This document shows positions 49,323 through 60,960 of a stretch of 64,000 bases of DNA, one piece after another. Where the stretch lies: assembly GCA_032622095.1 (NCBI GenBank), contig CP136065.1:219582151-219646150 (forward strand), written 5' to 3'. The DNA is from Siphonodentalium dalli. Lineage: Eukaryota; Mollusca; Scaphopoda; Gadilida; Siphonodentaliidae. How positions within the stretch are numbered: the first letter of the stretch is position 1; each line of letters starts with the position of its first letter. The position numbers and the translations under genes were made by a program. Under the pieces are notes generated by a model that worked only from the letters and a program-made list of their open reading frames with translations, was not told the origin of the DNA and did no database searches.

Positions 49323-49775
49323 GTGGCTAAAGAACGGTATACCGCTCTTTAGTACTGAGGGCTAAAGAACGGTACCGCTCTTTAGTGATGAGGGCTAAAG
49401 AGCGGTACGGATTATAACGTTATGTGTTGGCGCAATGTGCAAAATATCTTGGCAACGCACGTGCCGCTCATCCAACCTGGACCGCTCTTTAGCACCGAGG
49501 GCTAATTTATTAATGAGCAGTATACCGTTCTTTAGCACCAAACGATAAAGAGTGGTATATCGTTCATTAGCGTATCAGGCCCATATAGCTAAAGCGCGGT
49601 ATACCGCTCTTTAGTGTTTGTCACTAAAGAGCAGTATACCGTTCTTTTATAGCACCAAACGCTATAAAGAGCGGTATACCGTTAATTAGCGTATCAGGCC
49701 AATATATAGCTAAAGCGCGGTATACCGCTCTTTAGCGTTTGATACTAAAGAGCGGTATACCGTTATTTAGCCACG
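49323..49775. repeat. Array of ~26-bp palindromes (CTAAAGAGCGGTA half-sites)
   Basis: The half-site CTAAAGAGCGGTA is followed directly by its reverse complement. Near-perfect full palindromes occur at 49327-49352, 49362-49385 (24 bp form), about 49583-49608, 49616-49640 and 49695-49720, with partial or diverged ones between and at 49743-49770. The outermost ends GTGGCTAAA and TTTAGCCAC are inverted, so the whole array may be one foldback element. It lies 0.4-0.8 kb upstream of the NAA15 start. Confidence 0.75.
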
Positions 49776-50066
49776 GCCTAACAAAAAACATGACAATTTA
49801 GCTGTATGAAAAATTGTATTTTCAGAATGATTTTTGTGCTGACCCAGTGTCAAACTTGATGGGAATTTCCGAAAATACCGTGTTAATCACCAACATCCGG
49901 TTTGTTAATTTTCGAAGAATGACGTTTTCATAAGAAAACAACATTTAAAATTTTGTACTTACATACATATATAGTTCAATACCATTTAGAATTTACCTAA
50001 GAAGGCGATATGTGTTTTTTAATCTGAAATTTTATTCCCGTTCGTGTGCGAAACTTCGAGATTTTT

Positions 50067-50077
50067 CGCCATCTTGG
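50067..50077 (+). promoter_or_regulatory. YY1-like motif in the NAA15 5' region
   Basis: CGCCATCTTGG matches the core GCCATCTTG of YY1 sites, often found at or just downstream of start sites of housekeeping genes. It is about 80 bp upstream of the NAA15 ATG. Use as a promoter element here is inference. Confidence 0.3.
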
Positions 50078-50156
50078 AATTTTCTGCACGAGGTTCGGAC
50101 AGGGTGAACTTGTTTGACACCCTGGCTTTGAAAAACTTCAAACCAAAAACAACAGA

Positions 50157-50213
50157 ATGCCGACAAATAATCCTCTTCCACCAAAGGAGAACGCTTTATT
50201 CAAAAGAATTTTG
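50157..50213 (+). CDS. NAA15: NAA15 (NatA auxiliary subunit), exon 1
   Basis: The 57-bp coding part of exon 1 reads MPTNNPLPPKENALFKRIL, ending at donor TTG|GTAAAT, phase 0. PPKENALFKRIL is the conserved N-terminus of NAA15/NAA16, where PKENALFKRILRCYE is followed by the first TPR helix. NAA15 anchors the NatA N-terminal acetyltransferase to the ribosome and positions the catalytic NAA10, so nascent chains are acetylated after Met removal. The ATG chosen is the one that gives the family N-terminus. NAA15 versus its vertebrate paralogue NAA16 cannot be told from this piece, but invertebrates generally have one gene. Confidence 0.93.
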
Positions 50214-51316
50214 GTAAATGTTTACTGAATTGGTGCCGATTTCGAGTTGTTTTTGTTGATTATTTTTTTGCACGAACACAGGCTACTTATTTCAATATGA
50301 CCGCAAGGAAATATCCGGTTGCTATAAGTCAATGGGGCATATATACATTTGGAAATCGATGTGTTCCAGACTGTTCAATAGCGCAGACGACTAACAACAA
50401 AATGGTGCAGAATCCAATTTGATGAAAACAGTTGCAATAACATTTGTTTGTATCTGTTTCCGGCCAGTTTTACAACACCAGTAAAAGTAAGACTGTATCT
50501 TATATATGGTCAGTCCTTTTAATTATAGCCCTCGGCATTCGGCACTGCCGAGGAGATTACGATTTTGCCAAGGGAGAAGTTTCCAACTTTCGAGGTACCG
50601 TACTGTAAGTGTCGGCATTTCTTATCAGGCCAAAGAAAAAAAGTGTTTTGGTTTGTGTTTCCCGACCGACCCTATTTTTTGCGTGCGACCCTAAATATTT
50701 TATTGACCCGCCGGCAAAAATAGAAAAAAATCACCGATCGTCAATACCGCGAATCGGCGTAAACGGTATGCGATTTAATAGTACGTTTCTAATGACCGGG
50801 TGTTTGGTGGTACGCGTTTAGTAGTACATGTATGTACCGGGTACGTTTCTTTGGGCGCTGAATTTATCGATCTCGATTTGGGATATCGTCTGGATGTTTT
50901 CACAATGGCATCAGTTTTTGTGCTTAATATTAAAGATTAAAGAAATGTGAAGATAATTTACAAGAAATAAAAACACTGAAATCAATTAAGCATTAAATGG
51001 GATTATTTTCATGTGGGTGTGATGAATCATGATACAAGTCAACTCCCAAGTGATCACTCGCATTTTGCGAGGAAGGTTTCAGGCAAGGAGATTTGTCAAT
51101 GCCGTAACTTTGCATTTTTGCAAGCAGTTTCTTGTGTATCGAACGCTTTGGAGAAATTGAGAATTGCAACATCGGTTTGGATTTTGTTTTCGAAGTTAGT
51201 TAGTCTATAATTTTAAGCTTGGTGCACGTCTCCTTTCTTATATTTCGGCGTGATGTTTGCGCTGAGCCAGTCGTTTGGTAAAATCCATGTTGATATGGAT
51301 TTATGAAATATGGTGG

Positions 51317-54300
51317 CAGGCCTGGAAATCTCAAGGCGGGCTGGCGGGCTGCCCGCCTAGAATTTTCCAAGGCGAGCTTTTTATAGCCCGCCTCGTCTAC
51401 GATAGGACATTTATTATTTAGTTATTTTATTGTGTTTAATGAGTAAAATACTGCATCGAAATCGTAATTATATTGTACAGTGTGGGGACTGTGCGCATGC
51501 GTGACCTGACGGTAATGTCAAATGGGAATTATAGCGGAATCAGTAAATTCCGGAACGAACTGTTTCGTAAATCTGATCTTTTGATCGATTCTCACACATT
51601 TTATGACCAAAATAAATTATTTCTCTTCATAAGATTGAGCTTACAATATATTTCACTGGATAAAATGAACACATGTTTGTGGATAGTGAGAACCAAATGT
51701 CACTGTCCCAATTAAGTTCAACCTTTCGTTCCGTTTCTGGTTCCTATCAGTGAAAATTGTATTTAGCTTGCAGCCGTCTTTTATCGCTTCGATTGACAAT
51801 ATTTTAATATAATTAGCTAAATGTATCCACGTATTCTAGTTTACACTGTTATTCAATTATTAAAGTTCAGAAACTATTTTCTATGTCCCCAATTGCAAAC
51901 ACCCAGTAAATCTATAGATAGCGACTTGACTGCTGCAAGCAGCAGTCTGTGAGTGTAATCGACAATGGAATATGGATTACATTGAGAGAAAAAGCAGTCA
52001 ATATTCAAGTGCAAATATACTGGATTTAATATTGTTCTTGATTGTGTATTTTATGTAAAATTACACTTTCATGGAGAATGCTTTTAACGTGGACAAACTC
52101 ACCCAATTCCGTTGCATGTGATGGACACCGACTAGAGCCCGAAGCCGCCATCGTACGCCGCCGCCGCCAGCCATATTGGCCACAAGCCGCTGCCAGCCAT
52201 ATTATTTCTAACGCCAGCCACATTTAAAAATCTCCGCCGCCGGAATTGTAAAATGGCTGAGCCGTGCATGTGCATGGGCTTATATGTCAAGCACAACTGT
52301 ACTGTGAATCGCAAAGAACTAAACCGCATTACCTAATATTGGCATACTCTCGGGATCCAAATAATAGTAGGGGGCGGAATAATAGTACAGGGGTGAAATT
52401 TCCTTTAAAATAAATAATAGTACGGGGGCGCAATAATAGTACAGGGGGGAATTTTCACAAATCAACACTAAGTATGGGTAAAAAATTGTGGTTAGTTTCA
52501 TATGTTCTCATACAGAGATCATTGGAGAAAAATTTAACCTAATAATTGGTCAATTCGTTTTGAACTAATACCAAGTGTCACCCAGATTTTTGGATTATAC
52601 ATTGATGTTTAAAATGAATGGTTCCTTAATAGCCACAGTAGAATATTGGAATTTTTTCATGATTTTAGCTTTTAAAACTCTGATATAAAATGATTGCAAG
52701 ACACATGATTTTCAAATCAATTACAGTAAGAAAAAATTCCCATAATTCTTCAGTGGTTAATAAATCATTTACTTTGCAGCATCATTGCATAAGGAAGAAA
52801 CTATATGATTATATACCAGACACATGTTTCAAAGTAACATTTAAAAAGTGACTACTAGTATGATTTTCAGTTGTGTTGCACAAAACACCCCATTATTAAC
52901 ATCACAAATAAAAAGATATCTGAGGCAGAACAAACTATGTACAATTATATGTGTTTGCTCCTTTTAAGTTATATATCACTCAGCAATCTATGGTATTGAT
53001 ATATGTGTTATTATCATTGTCAATAAAATCAATCAAAGAGTGACAGTTAACTCTAGTAATTCACCCACTGTATAATTCAAATGATTAATATATTTAGGTT
53101 GAAACTTGTGTACTAGTAGCGTTCTTGTCCAGAACCATACTCAGTTTACAATTTTACATTAAGCCTAATTTGATCATCTATCGATTTTTTTTCGAAGTTT
53201 TACGATATATTTTACATTTCTCTCACCAAATATTGCATTAAAACAGAAAAAGTATGAAATTGTGTTCTTTAAATATCTCAATATTAAAGGGATATACTTT
53301 AATGCTTCTCAAGAAATTATTTGTATGCAGAAAACACTGGTAACTTTTAGCGCTTTTTTGGGGTTTCGCGTTGCCTATTTTCGAGGCACATCGTTTTTTC
53401 AGTATAAATTGTGATTATGGAACTGATTTTGGGGTTAAAAAAAACATTTTAATTGTAAAATAAGTCCTGTGATTCATGGTCGTGATATTGACAACATGGT
53501 GTAAATTTTATACCCCCAGAAATTAATAAACGTAGGGTCCCAAATAAGCAGCGTACAGGGGGGATTTCTCCTTGAAAATAGTTAAGCGTACGGGTACGCT
53601 TATTTGGATCCCGAGAGTACTCGCATGGACACGGCATGGTTGTTATATTATCAGAACACCTGTCCCCTTAATGTGAAATAGACTATCCCAAATGCATGCT
53701 TTCATATAACGGAATGGGCGCATCCATTCGGTATTGAAAGGGTTAAAATATAAATTGTTTATATCGACAACACCCAGTCTCAGACATCACTGGCATTTGT
53801 CAATATATACAGTCTTTCGTGAATTTTCGCCATAATGGAAAAGCCCGACATCAAAAGATTACGTGTGGTCTGGAATTCTACGGGTTCACCACAAACGCTA
53901 AAAATACGGCGTCTATAACCGGTAACAAGGGATTAGGAACATTTCGGAAACGAAAATACGCTGAATGATAACATCTCAGCCGGCTGAGTTGCCACATTTC
54001 GTCAGCCACAAAAGTCGTGGCTGAGCCGGCTTAGCTAGCTAACCAGCCACGAAAATCGGTTGAGCCAGCCGTGAAAAATATTTGTCGTGGCTTCGGGATC
54101 TAACACCGACTGACAAATTGTTGAGTACAAACACTCTTACATTTTGTTTCTTGTTCATATAAATTATCATAACATATAAAACATAGTTAAATATTCACCA
54201 TACCATAATTACTGTGGGGGATTTTGACATTCACAACTCTGTGGACACTTTGTTTCCACATAAAAAAAATTAATTTAGATGGAGTTATTCAACATCAAAA

Positions 54301-54436
54301 ATAGACAAACTAACGGCAGTAGTAACTCAGATAAAATAAATCATAACTTTAAAAGTTGAGGAGGGCTATAGCCCTCCTAGGCATATCTAGGAGGGCTATT
54401 AATAGCCCTCCTGGATTTTCTAGATCGCCAGCCCTG
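51317..54436. mobile_element. Possible hAT-type element with imperfect TIR
   Basis: The left end CAGGCCTGGAAATCT and the right end complement CAGGGCTGGCGATCT agree at 12 of 15 positions. The flanking octamers TATGGTGG and CCTGGTGG agree at six of eight. Subterminal palindromes are GCGGGCTGCCCGC on the left and GGAGGGCTATAGCCCTCC-type on the right. Another element (52346-53617) is nested inside. No transposase was recognised; this is an older or uncertain call. Confidence 0.4.
52346..53617. mobile_element. TA-flanked element with repeated AATAATAGTA subterminal motifs, copy 1
   Basis: TA flanks both sides (52344-52345 and 53618-53619). The TIR CTCTCGGGATCCAAATAA is exact at both ends. Left subterminal repeats are GGGGCGGAATAATAGTACAG-like; the right end has AAGCGTACGGGTACGCTTA. 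It shares its layout with 57251-57988. The 1,272 bp has no ORF of note. Confidence 0.8.
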
Positions 54437-54512
54437 CCTGGTGGTTAGTCTTGGTGCAATTTCGTATACACATGTTTTCAGCACAATGTTTGGAATACCA
54501 TCAGGTCTGGGT

Positions 54513-55391
54513 TAGTCCTGGTCGGTATTTAAGCATAAAAATACCGCAGTAATCCTAAAACCATAACGTTGTATACGATATTACCGATTATTTCAACTAA
54601 TCCTTTTTTTTGGAGGAAATCGAGTAGCTACACAGCTTACAATAAATAAGGAAATACACAAAAATTATGGATTAGCAAACTGGCAATGTATCATTTGTTT
54701 GCATGCATCATGCATGGATTCATGATAAGGTATGCTGATCTCAAATACAGGTAATGAAAGCATCATTCAGTGGATACATCCAAGAGCTTTGAGATAACCC
54801 CCACTGACTCGCACAGAGCACGTGCTGTTAAATTGGATATTGGAATGTTCCGCCGGGTGTGAATAAGTATAATGCTTTTATTAAATGCCGGGAAACAATG
54901 TGTATTACTTTAAAAGTATTTAACTTCTAGAACTATCATCACTTCTCAGTGGAATTATTATAAATCATACATATAAATCCACGTTTATGAACGTGATCAA
55001 TCATTCCCATTCGATAACACCCCGGGTAATGAGCTATCCCATGCATTCAGTAGTTTAAAAATAGCACAGAATGATGCAATTATAACTTGCAATATAATAT
55101 TGGGCTGGATTTTGTCCATGGTAGCAATGGAATGCATTTTTTGGCAAATGTCATCAGCAAAGAAGTGAAGAATGAACTAAAAGATAACACTGGTGTAAAT
55201 AAACCAAGTAGTTTCTTTGTATTCCAATAAAGGTAAACCACAATGTACCCGGTAACCGGTCGGTATGACCTGTATTATTAAACAACGATAATACCGTCTT
55301 CAAGGTTTACCGATTATGGAAAAAAATGACGGTAACGATATTGAAAATCTTACCGATTATAATCGGTATACCGAAATACCGCCCAGCACTA
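54513..55391. mobile_element. hAT-type non-autonomous element
   Basis: The perfect 8-bp duplication GTCTGGGT lies at 54505-54512 and 55392-55399. The TIR TAGTCCTGGTCGGTATTT is mirrored by AAATACCGCCCAGCACTA with two differences. CGGTATAC/ACCGATTA subterminal repeats are present. The end type is close to that of the element at 27487-28512 (CGGTAT). No ORF. Confidence 0.85.
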
Positions 55392-55782
55392 GTCTGGGTG
55401 CGCATCTGGATATTCAGCTTAATAAGCTGAACTTAGCTTATTAAGCAGAATTCAGCTTAAAATTTACTGTGGGGAATGGATAAACGCTGTGTTCCGCATT
55501 CTAAATCGAGTCAAGTTGGCAATCTCAACCAATTTGACTCCTAACTACATTGTTGCAGGGACTGCAAATCATTGTCTACTATTTTAATTTCAATTATTTT
55601 AGCACTTAATTTTAGATTGTCGCATATTTGACCACTTTCTGCGTGTTTTTTTTGTATAAAAAGACACCAAAATCCTCAAACATTGATGATTTGTGGGGAG
55701 ATGCAGGCAGGTGGGGATTTTTTAGCAGGTTGAATATTGTTTATATACAGGGAGCTCATGCTTTAATGCAACATGATATAGT

Positions 55783-57141
55783 CAGGGTTTCCGCTACTAC
55801 GGCAGGCCGGCCGTCAAGCGGCCTCATTCCCCTCCCCAATAATGGCCCGGCGAGCTCAAACCTCTTTTCCCGGGAATGTGGCCACCGGCACTGGGCGATT
55901 AACATATGCACTTTATGCCTATACGTAATCAGTTGCATGGGTCACCCATGAAAAGTTGTCTACACAGTCCTCTATCGTAATGCTTTGTCGGCATAAGTCA
56001 AAGACAAACCAATCGTCACATCAAAGGGACCGTTGCCGACAAAGAAAACTGCCCACGCACTCGGTTCCCGTCTCATGTTATATTGAAGTTTTAGTTGAAT
56101 ACTTTCAAAATTTGCGAGCGGTCCGTTTAAACAAAATTAATTATGAGTCACAAAGATGGATTATACAAAAGAAAACTGCGACCGAACAATGCCCAGGGAT
56201 CAGCACAAATAACTGCGTTTTATACTACTGGGCGACCTGGAAACTTGCCGACCGACGATGCGCCAAACTCTACGAACGTAGTTTCTGATGCAACATATGA
56301 TCGACAATGTATTGCTTCAACGTCGACTGGAGCGAACATAGTTTCCGTTATGGTAGATGATAGCCAAGGTATTGATTCGACATCTTCTCGAGGTGGTTCG
56401 TCTGTCTCGTCACGTCGAAAATGGATGGAGATCTTCCCGTGGGCAAATTACAGTATAGATAAAGGGGGGTGGATTTGCTCCCTATGTTCCCGGTGGCGCC
56501 GTTCTCTGCCCAGAATGCAACAAATCGGTCTGTCCTGGGTGGACACAGGGGTTCGGCAGACTGACCATCCACATAGACAGTTTGAAAGGCATGTGAATTC
56601 TACCGATCACGTAGATTGTGTTCAGGCGAGCGTTGACTTTGCCGCTTCAGCTACTTCGGGAAATGTGATGCAACAAATGCAAGTCGCATCAAACACCACA
56701 CGAGGCGCGAACAGAGAGAAGATTAGATGCATTTTCAAATGCATGGAGTTACTTGCAAAACGGAATTGCGCCCAAACCAGCGTAGCGAGGGGAATGACCT
56801 CTTGGTTACCAACTACCGGTATGCTTCAGAATATCGGTACGAAAAACAGCCGGTACAAAATCCGGTTCACATTCTGATACCCTTGACCTTTGAACAGCGA
56901 TGATGGAGATACTAAATTAATAACTAAATAATTTGGTGTCAAAAAACATGCGCTGTTTCAATTTACTTTATCCACGTAGCTTCAACGTTCCTATTTCATG
57001 TCTTAGGTGCAAGGAAATTGCTTCTTTTCACTGACAAACATCAAAATTTTCACCCGACGGAGCGAACCATGGTCGCCCCGTCGCGTTGAGTGTCCCCCCC
57101 CCAAATACGGCCTCAGTTATTTATCCCTAGCGGAAACCCTG
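55783..57141 (+). mobile_element. hAT element, internally deleted, carrying the N-terminal transposase region
   Basis: The 14-bp TIR CAGGGTTTCCGCTA is exact at both ends and ATATAGT flanks both sides (55776-55782 and 57142-57148). The TIR type fits hAT; the duplication is 7 bp as read here, or 8 with one changed base. A 244-aa ORF occupies the middle, so part of the transposase gene remains. Confidence 0.85.
56143..56877 (+). CDS. N-terminal fragment of hAT transposase with zinc-finger domain
   Basis: This 244-aa ORF lies inside the hAT element at 55783-57141. Residues 1-90 are low complexity and Ser/Thr-rich, with a basic start. From about residue 92, KWMEIFPWANYSIDKGGWIC leads into C-x2-C (WICSLC) and a later H-x5-H (RHVNSTDH), the pattern of the TTF-type/ZNF862-like zinc finger at the N-terminus of many hAT transposases. 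KCMELLAKRNCAQTSV matches the start of the following conserved block. The DDE catalytic core and the C-terminal dimerisation domain are absent; after residue 220 the sequence is unrelated and ends. It is probably the remnant of a larger gene left by an internal deletion and cannot be catalytic alone. Confidence 0.65.
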   Translation: MSHKDGLYKRKLRPNNAQGSAQITAFYTTGRPGNLPTDDAPNSTNVVSDATYDRQCIASTSTGANIVSVMVDDSQGIDSTSSRGGSSVSSRRKWMEIFPWANYSIDKGGWICSLCSRWRRSLPRMQQIGLSWVDTGVRQTDHPHRQFERHVNSTDHVDCVQASVDFAASATSGNVMQQMQVASNTTRGANREKIRCIFKCMELLAKRNCAQTSVARGMTSWLPTTGMLQNIGTKNSRYKIRFTF

Positions 57142-57250
57142 ATATAGTGGAATAACTACTTAATTATACATGCATGTACTAAATTATACCAAGAATCAAT
57201 CCTATATAATAGACCTGACTATAATTGGTATATAATAATTTCAACTACTA

Positions 57251-57988
57251 CTCTAGTGATCCGAATAACCGTACCCGTACGATTGTTAATTTTGGAGAAA
57301 AAATCCACCCCCTACGATTCTTATTCAAGCCCCTACGATTATTTAATTTTGATCACCCATACTCCATGAATGATCGCATTATTCGTAGTTTTTAATCAAA
57401 TGGCATGCATGAAACGGAATACGTTCAAAGAATTCGCGCAACCGTCTGGCATCGCAATATAATCAATGATTTGATCCATGGGAAGTAACTCCATCCTCGC
57501 ACGTGTCGCTATTTTGCAATTCGTGCGACCCTATTGCAATAGACAGACCCCCCTCTGCGGGTATTGTTTATCGTTCATTGAGGCGAACAAAGGTTTTTTT
57601 TTACAATTGACGCGTTATTAACTAAGAAGTTAATCAACGTCTGGGGCTCACGTTTGAAAGTTTCTTTAATTAGAACACAATTGAGTAGTTGGTGGACCGA
57701 TTCCGACCTGGAACTGAAAATTCGTATAAAAGTGTTGACGCAGTGTTCTCCGTTCAAATCAATGACATTGAAAAGGTTCTGCAAGAACCAGGCGTTGTCC
57801 GTGCTGGGTCGAGGAGTGTTTATTATAAGTTTTTGTTTGATAATTAAATCAGTGTTCTTCAATGATCTCCTTTTTCATTGACATTTCCACCCCCTACTAT
57901 TATTCCGACCCCTACTATTATTAAAATTTGGCAAATTTTCCACCCCCTACTATTATTCCGACCCCTACTATTATTTGGATCACTAGAG
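57251..57988. mobile_element. TA-flanked element with repeated CCCCTACTATTATT motifs, copy 2
   Basis: TA flanks both sides (57249-57250 and 57989-57990). The TIR CTCTAGTGATCCGAATAA is mirrored at the right end with one change. Subterminal repeats are CCCCCTACGATTCTTATT on the left and CCACCCCCTACTATTATTCC twice on the right. It shares the CTCT..GATCC.AATAA end with 52346-53617, so both belong to one family. A 95-aa minus-strand ORF (57575-57862) resembles nothing I know. Confidence 0.8.
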
Positions 57989-58133
57989 TAGGCTAAAGTC
58001 TATCTCAGATTTATTAGAGGTATTGACTTAGTGTCAATAGTGTGAGCTGGTTTATACTTGTCATGTACATATCAGATTTATAGAAACCTCACATACTTTA
58101 TAGTATGAGGCTGGAATATACACTGTTGTTAGT

Positions 58134-60960
58134 CGAGTTTTTTTCCAAAACTCGACTTATAGTTTGATGAGGGACGGTGGGCGGGCGGCGGGCTGGCAGG
58201 CGGCATTTTTTGCTTATAACTCAACCGTTTATTGACGGGTTCGTCCGCACATTTATTAGAGTTATGGCCCTTTGCCATTTTTCACTGATTTTAGGCTCGT
58301 TAGCGCAACAACTTCAACAAATGTTATCTGATTCGATTGAAATTTGGGATATAGGTGTCTCCCAAGAATATCTCAGACGAGTTCGAAAACTGGCCTGGTG
58401 CGATAAAATTTGATAGAGTTATGGCCCTTAATTAGTCATTTTTCACGAATTTTCAGCTCGTTAGCGCGATAACTTCAACAAACGTTATCCGATTTGATTG
58501 AAATTTGGTATATAGGTGTCTCCCAAGAATATCTCGGTCGAGTTCAAAAACCGGCCAGGTAGACTGCGGCAAGCCGATATATCGGCTTTCAGCTATCACT
58601 ATATAACAACATCATTGATTGGTTAGATTTTTACAACAGTGACCATTCAATGACCTTCTACTTCAAATGCACGGCAATATTAACGTCACTGGGTGCAATT
58701 CCTCTGTTACTATATATAACTTGTGACGTCATGGGAACTACATGTAATCATCTATTGAACAATGCGAGGTCACGGCGGGTCAGCGGCGCCTTTGGACATT
58801 GTCATTGCATGACAGCGAGGAATCTTTTCCTTCTGTGCACAATTTAGGGTGTGAGACAAGTAAACAGTTCAATCCTACATCAGAATCTTAGGATTGTTAT
58901 GGCATAACACGGATATACACAATGGATACCAATGTACAGCTCGGGGCGAAATAATGTGGCCACTATTTGCACTGGGATCGTAGCGAAGTGGATTTTTTAT
59001 GGCAATAATTCAATATTTGTATAAGTATGAGTTGATCAGGCAGACCTGCATGAATTATTTCCGTTCACATTCATAATGACCAATTTAACTGAAAAGATAT
59101 GACATCTAAGCTCACTGGGTGCTCTTAGTAGACTATTAGTATATATATACGGTACCATCATAAATACCACAGCATGTTCACCATAATAACTTGTCGAATT
59201 GCACCATATCAAAATATCTACCTGTATATTTACAGCTGTAAATCTACATGTATGACCTAAACTAAATTTGTATTTGAGTTTTGTACTGTGCCAATATAAT
59301 TACAAAGTTGTCTAGGTATACAGGACATCAAAATAATAACTCTGGTACACTGCAATATGGAAGCATTTATGTAAACATGAAATTTACACCTTATTCCACC
59401 TGTAATTAGCATGTAGTTAGGTGAATCCAGTTGGGTGTATATAAACCACGTACATGTATTCCCATTGATATCTCATTTTAGTCATGTAATCAGTCCATTG
59501 GTAAGTAATCACACTAGAACATAACTCTCCTTGTTTGATAGGTGGTGTATATGAGTGTATACACACCTTTGCAAGGGCGTCCACACTCGTGCATCACATT
59601 TATATATATATGACACATACCTACCTACATATCGCACTTGTAATTCCTGTAACTGGAACACTCGCCCACACACTACCAGAATATATAAGCGATAATGCAG
59701 AATATCGATACAATTACAAAACAAATGAAATAAATGGTAAATATATCACCGATACCAACGTTTTTTCACCTGTAGTCTGAAATCCAGGTGTGACAACCAG
59801 ATGGTATACCCCCACGGCAACAAAGTTATCATTATTATGTTTTAATATTATATTAAATATTATATTGTATATACACAAATAGGGGGTCATATCCATAATA
59901 TTATATACTGCAATATAGGTACATGTATATATTATGGAAATATATTCAGCGACGATGGGCATGTCTGGAAACCTATCTGTATAATCGCACCTGTAATTCG
60001 TAATTCCCGTAACTAGAACAATCGCTCACACATTACCAGAGTATATTTAGAGATGATACGAATGGAGAATTGTCTATACAAACACCTTCAATCACAGAAT
60101 ATATGGTAACTGTACCCCACCCACCGATACCAACATTTTACACCCTTTTTCACATGTAATTAGCCTGAAATCCAGGTGTGACAATCTGAATCCCATAGAT
60201 CTGGGACTGTAATTATTGCAGACCCCCATGGCAACAAAGTTTTCAAGGTTAAGTTGTATTATTATATGCATAATGATGGTAAACAGCATATATACACAAT
60301 GCCACATACTTATATTATATTATGAAAATATATTCAGCAGTGAGGCACATGTCTGGAAATCTATTTAGCAGCAAAAGGGTTAATTAGTCATTTTTTCCAC
60401 AAATTTTCAGCTCGTTAGCGCGATAATTTAACAAACATCATCCTATTTTATTGAAATTTTTATATATAGGTGTCTCCCAAGAATACCTCGGACGAGTTAG
60501 AAAACCGGCCCGGTCCAATAAAATTTGATAGAGTTATGGTCCTTAAGTAGTCATTTTGTACGAATTTTGAGCTCGTTAGCGCGATAACTTCGACAAACGT
60601 CATCCGATTCAACTAAAATTTGGTATATTAGTGTCTTCCAATAATATCCTGGACGAGATCGAAAATTTTTATAGAGTTATGGCCCTTAATTAGTCATTTT
60701 TCGTGAATTTTTAGCTCGTTAGCGCGATAACTTCAACAAACGTCCTCCGATTTGTTTAAAATTTGGAATAGACATACTTGCCAAGAATATTTCGGACGAG
60801 TTCGAAAACCAGCCTGGCCAGATAAAATTTGATAGAGTTATGGCCCTTAATTAGTCATTTTTCGATTTTACCTATTAATTAGTCTACCGATACTGATGCA
60901 CACCAATTGGCGGTAACCACCGGCGGTAGTCACCGGCTTTAAGCCACCGAAAACGAGACA
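58134..60960. mobile_element. Bivalve dispersed element with ~155-bp units, split in two
   Basis: The left part (58134-58565) begins TCGAGTTTTTTTCCAAAACT with CGACTTATAG and has ~155-bp units with GAGTTATGGCCCTTAATTAG, TTTTCAGCTCGTTAGCGCGA and GTGTCTCCCAAGAATATCTC. Units of the same type resume at 60375-60870 and end near CACCTCTTGTTTT. The 1.8 kb between has different sequence, so an insertion is likely. Confidence 0.55.
59510..60310. repeat. Diverged tandem duplication of ~350 bp
   Basis: 59640-59860 and 59990-60240 share the order GTAATTCCTGTAACT.GAACA, CTCGCCCACACACTACCAGA, ACCGATACCAACGTTTT, TGAAATCCAGGTGTGACAA and CCCCCACGGCAACAAAGTT, with substitutions. It lies in NAA15 intron 1. No gene was seen. 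Confidence 0.55.

Noticed and set aside
51473-51715. 80-aa ORF in NAA15 intron 1
   Set aside because: No domain, no splice context, and it lies within a probable hAT element.
52042-52330. GCCGCC-rich stretch as a possible exon or CpG-island promoter
   Set aside because: Reading frames are short and repetitive (GCCAGCCATATT units), and no splice or start context supports a gene.
55628-55951. 107-aa ORF overlapping the left end of the hAT element
   Set aside because: It crosses the transposon border and has no recognisable domain.
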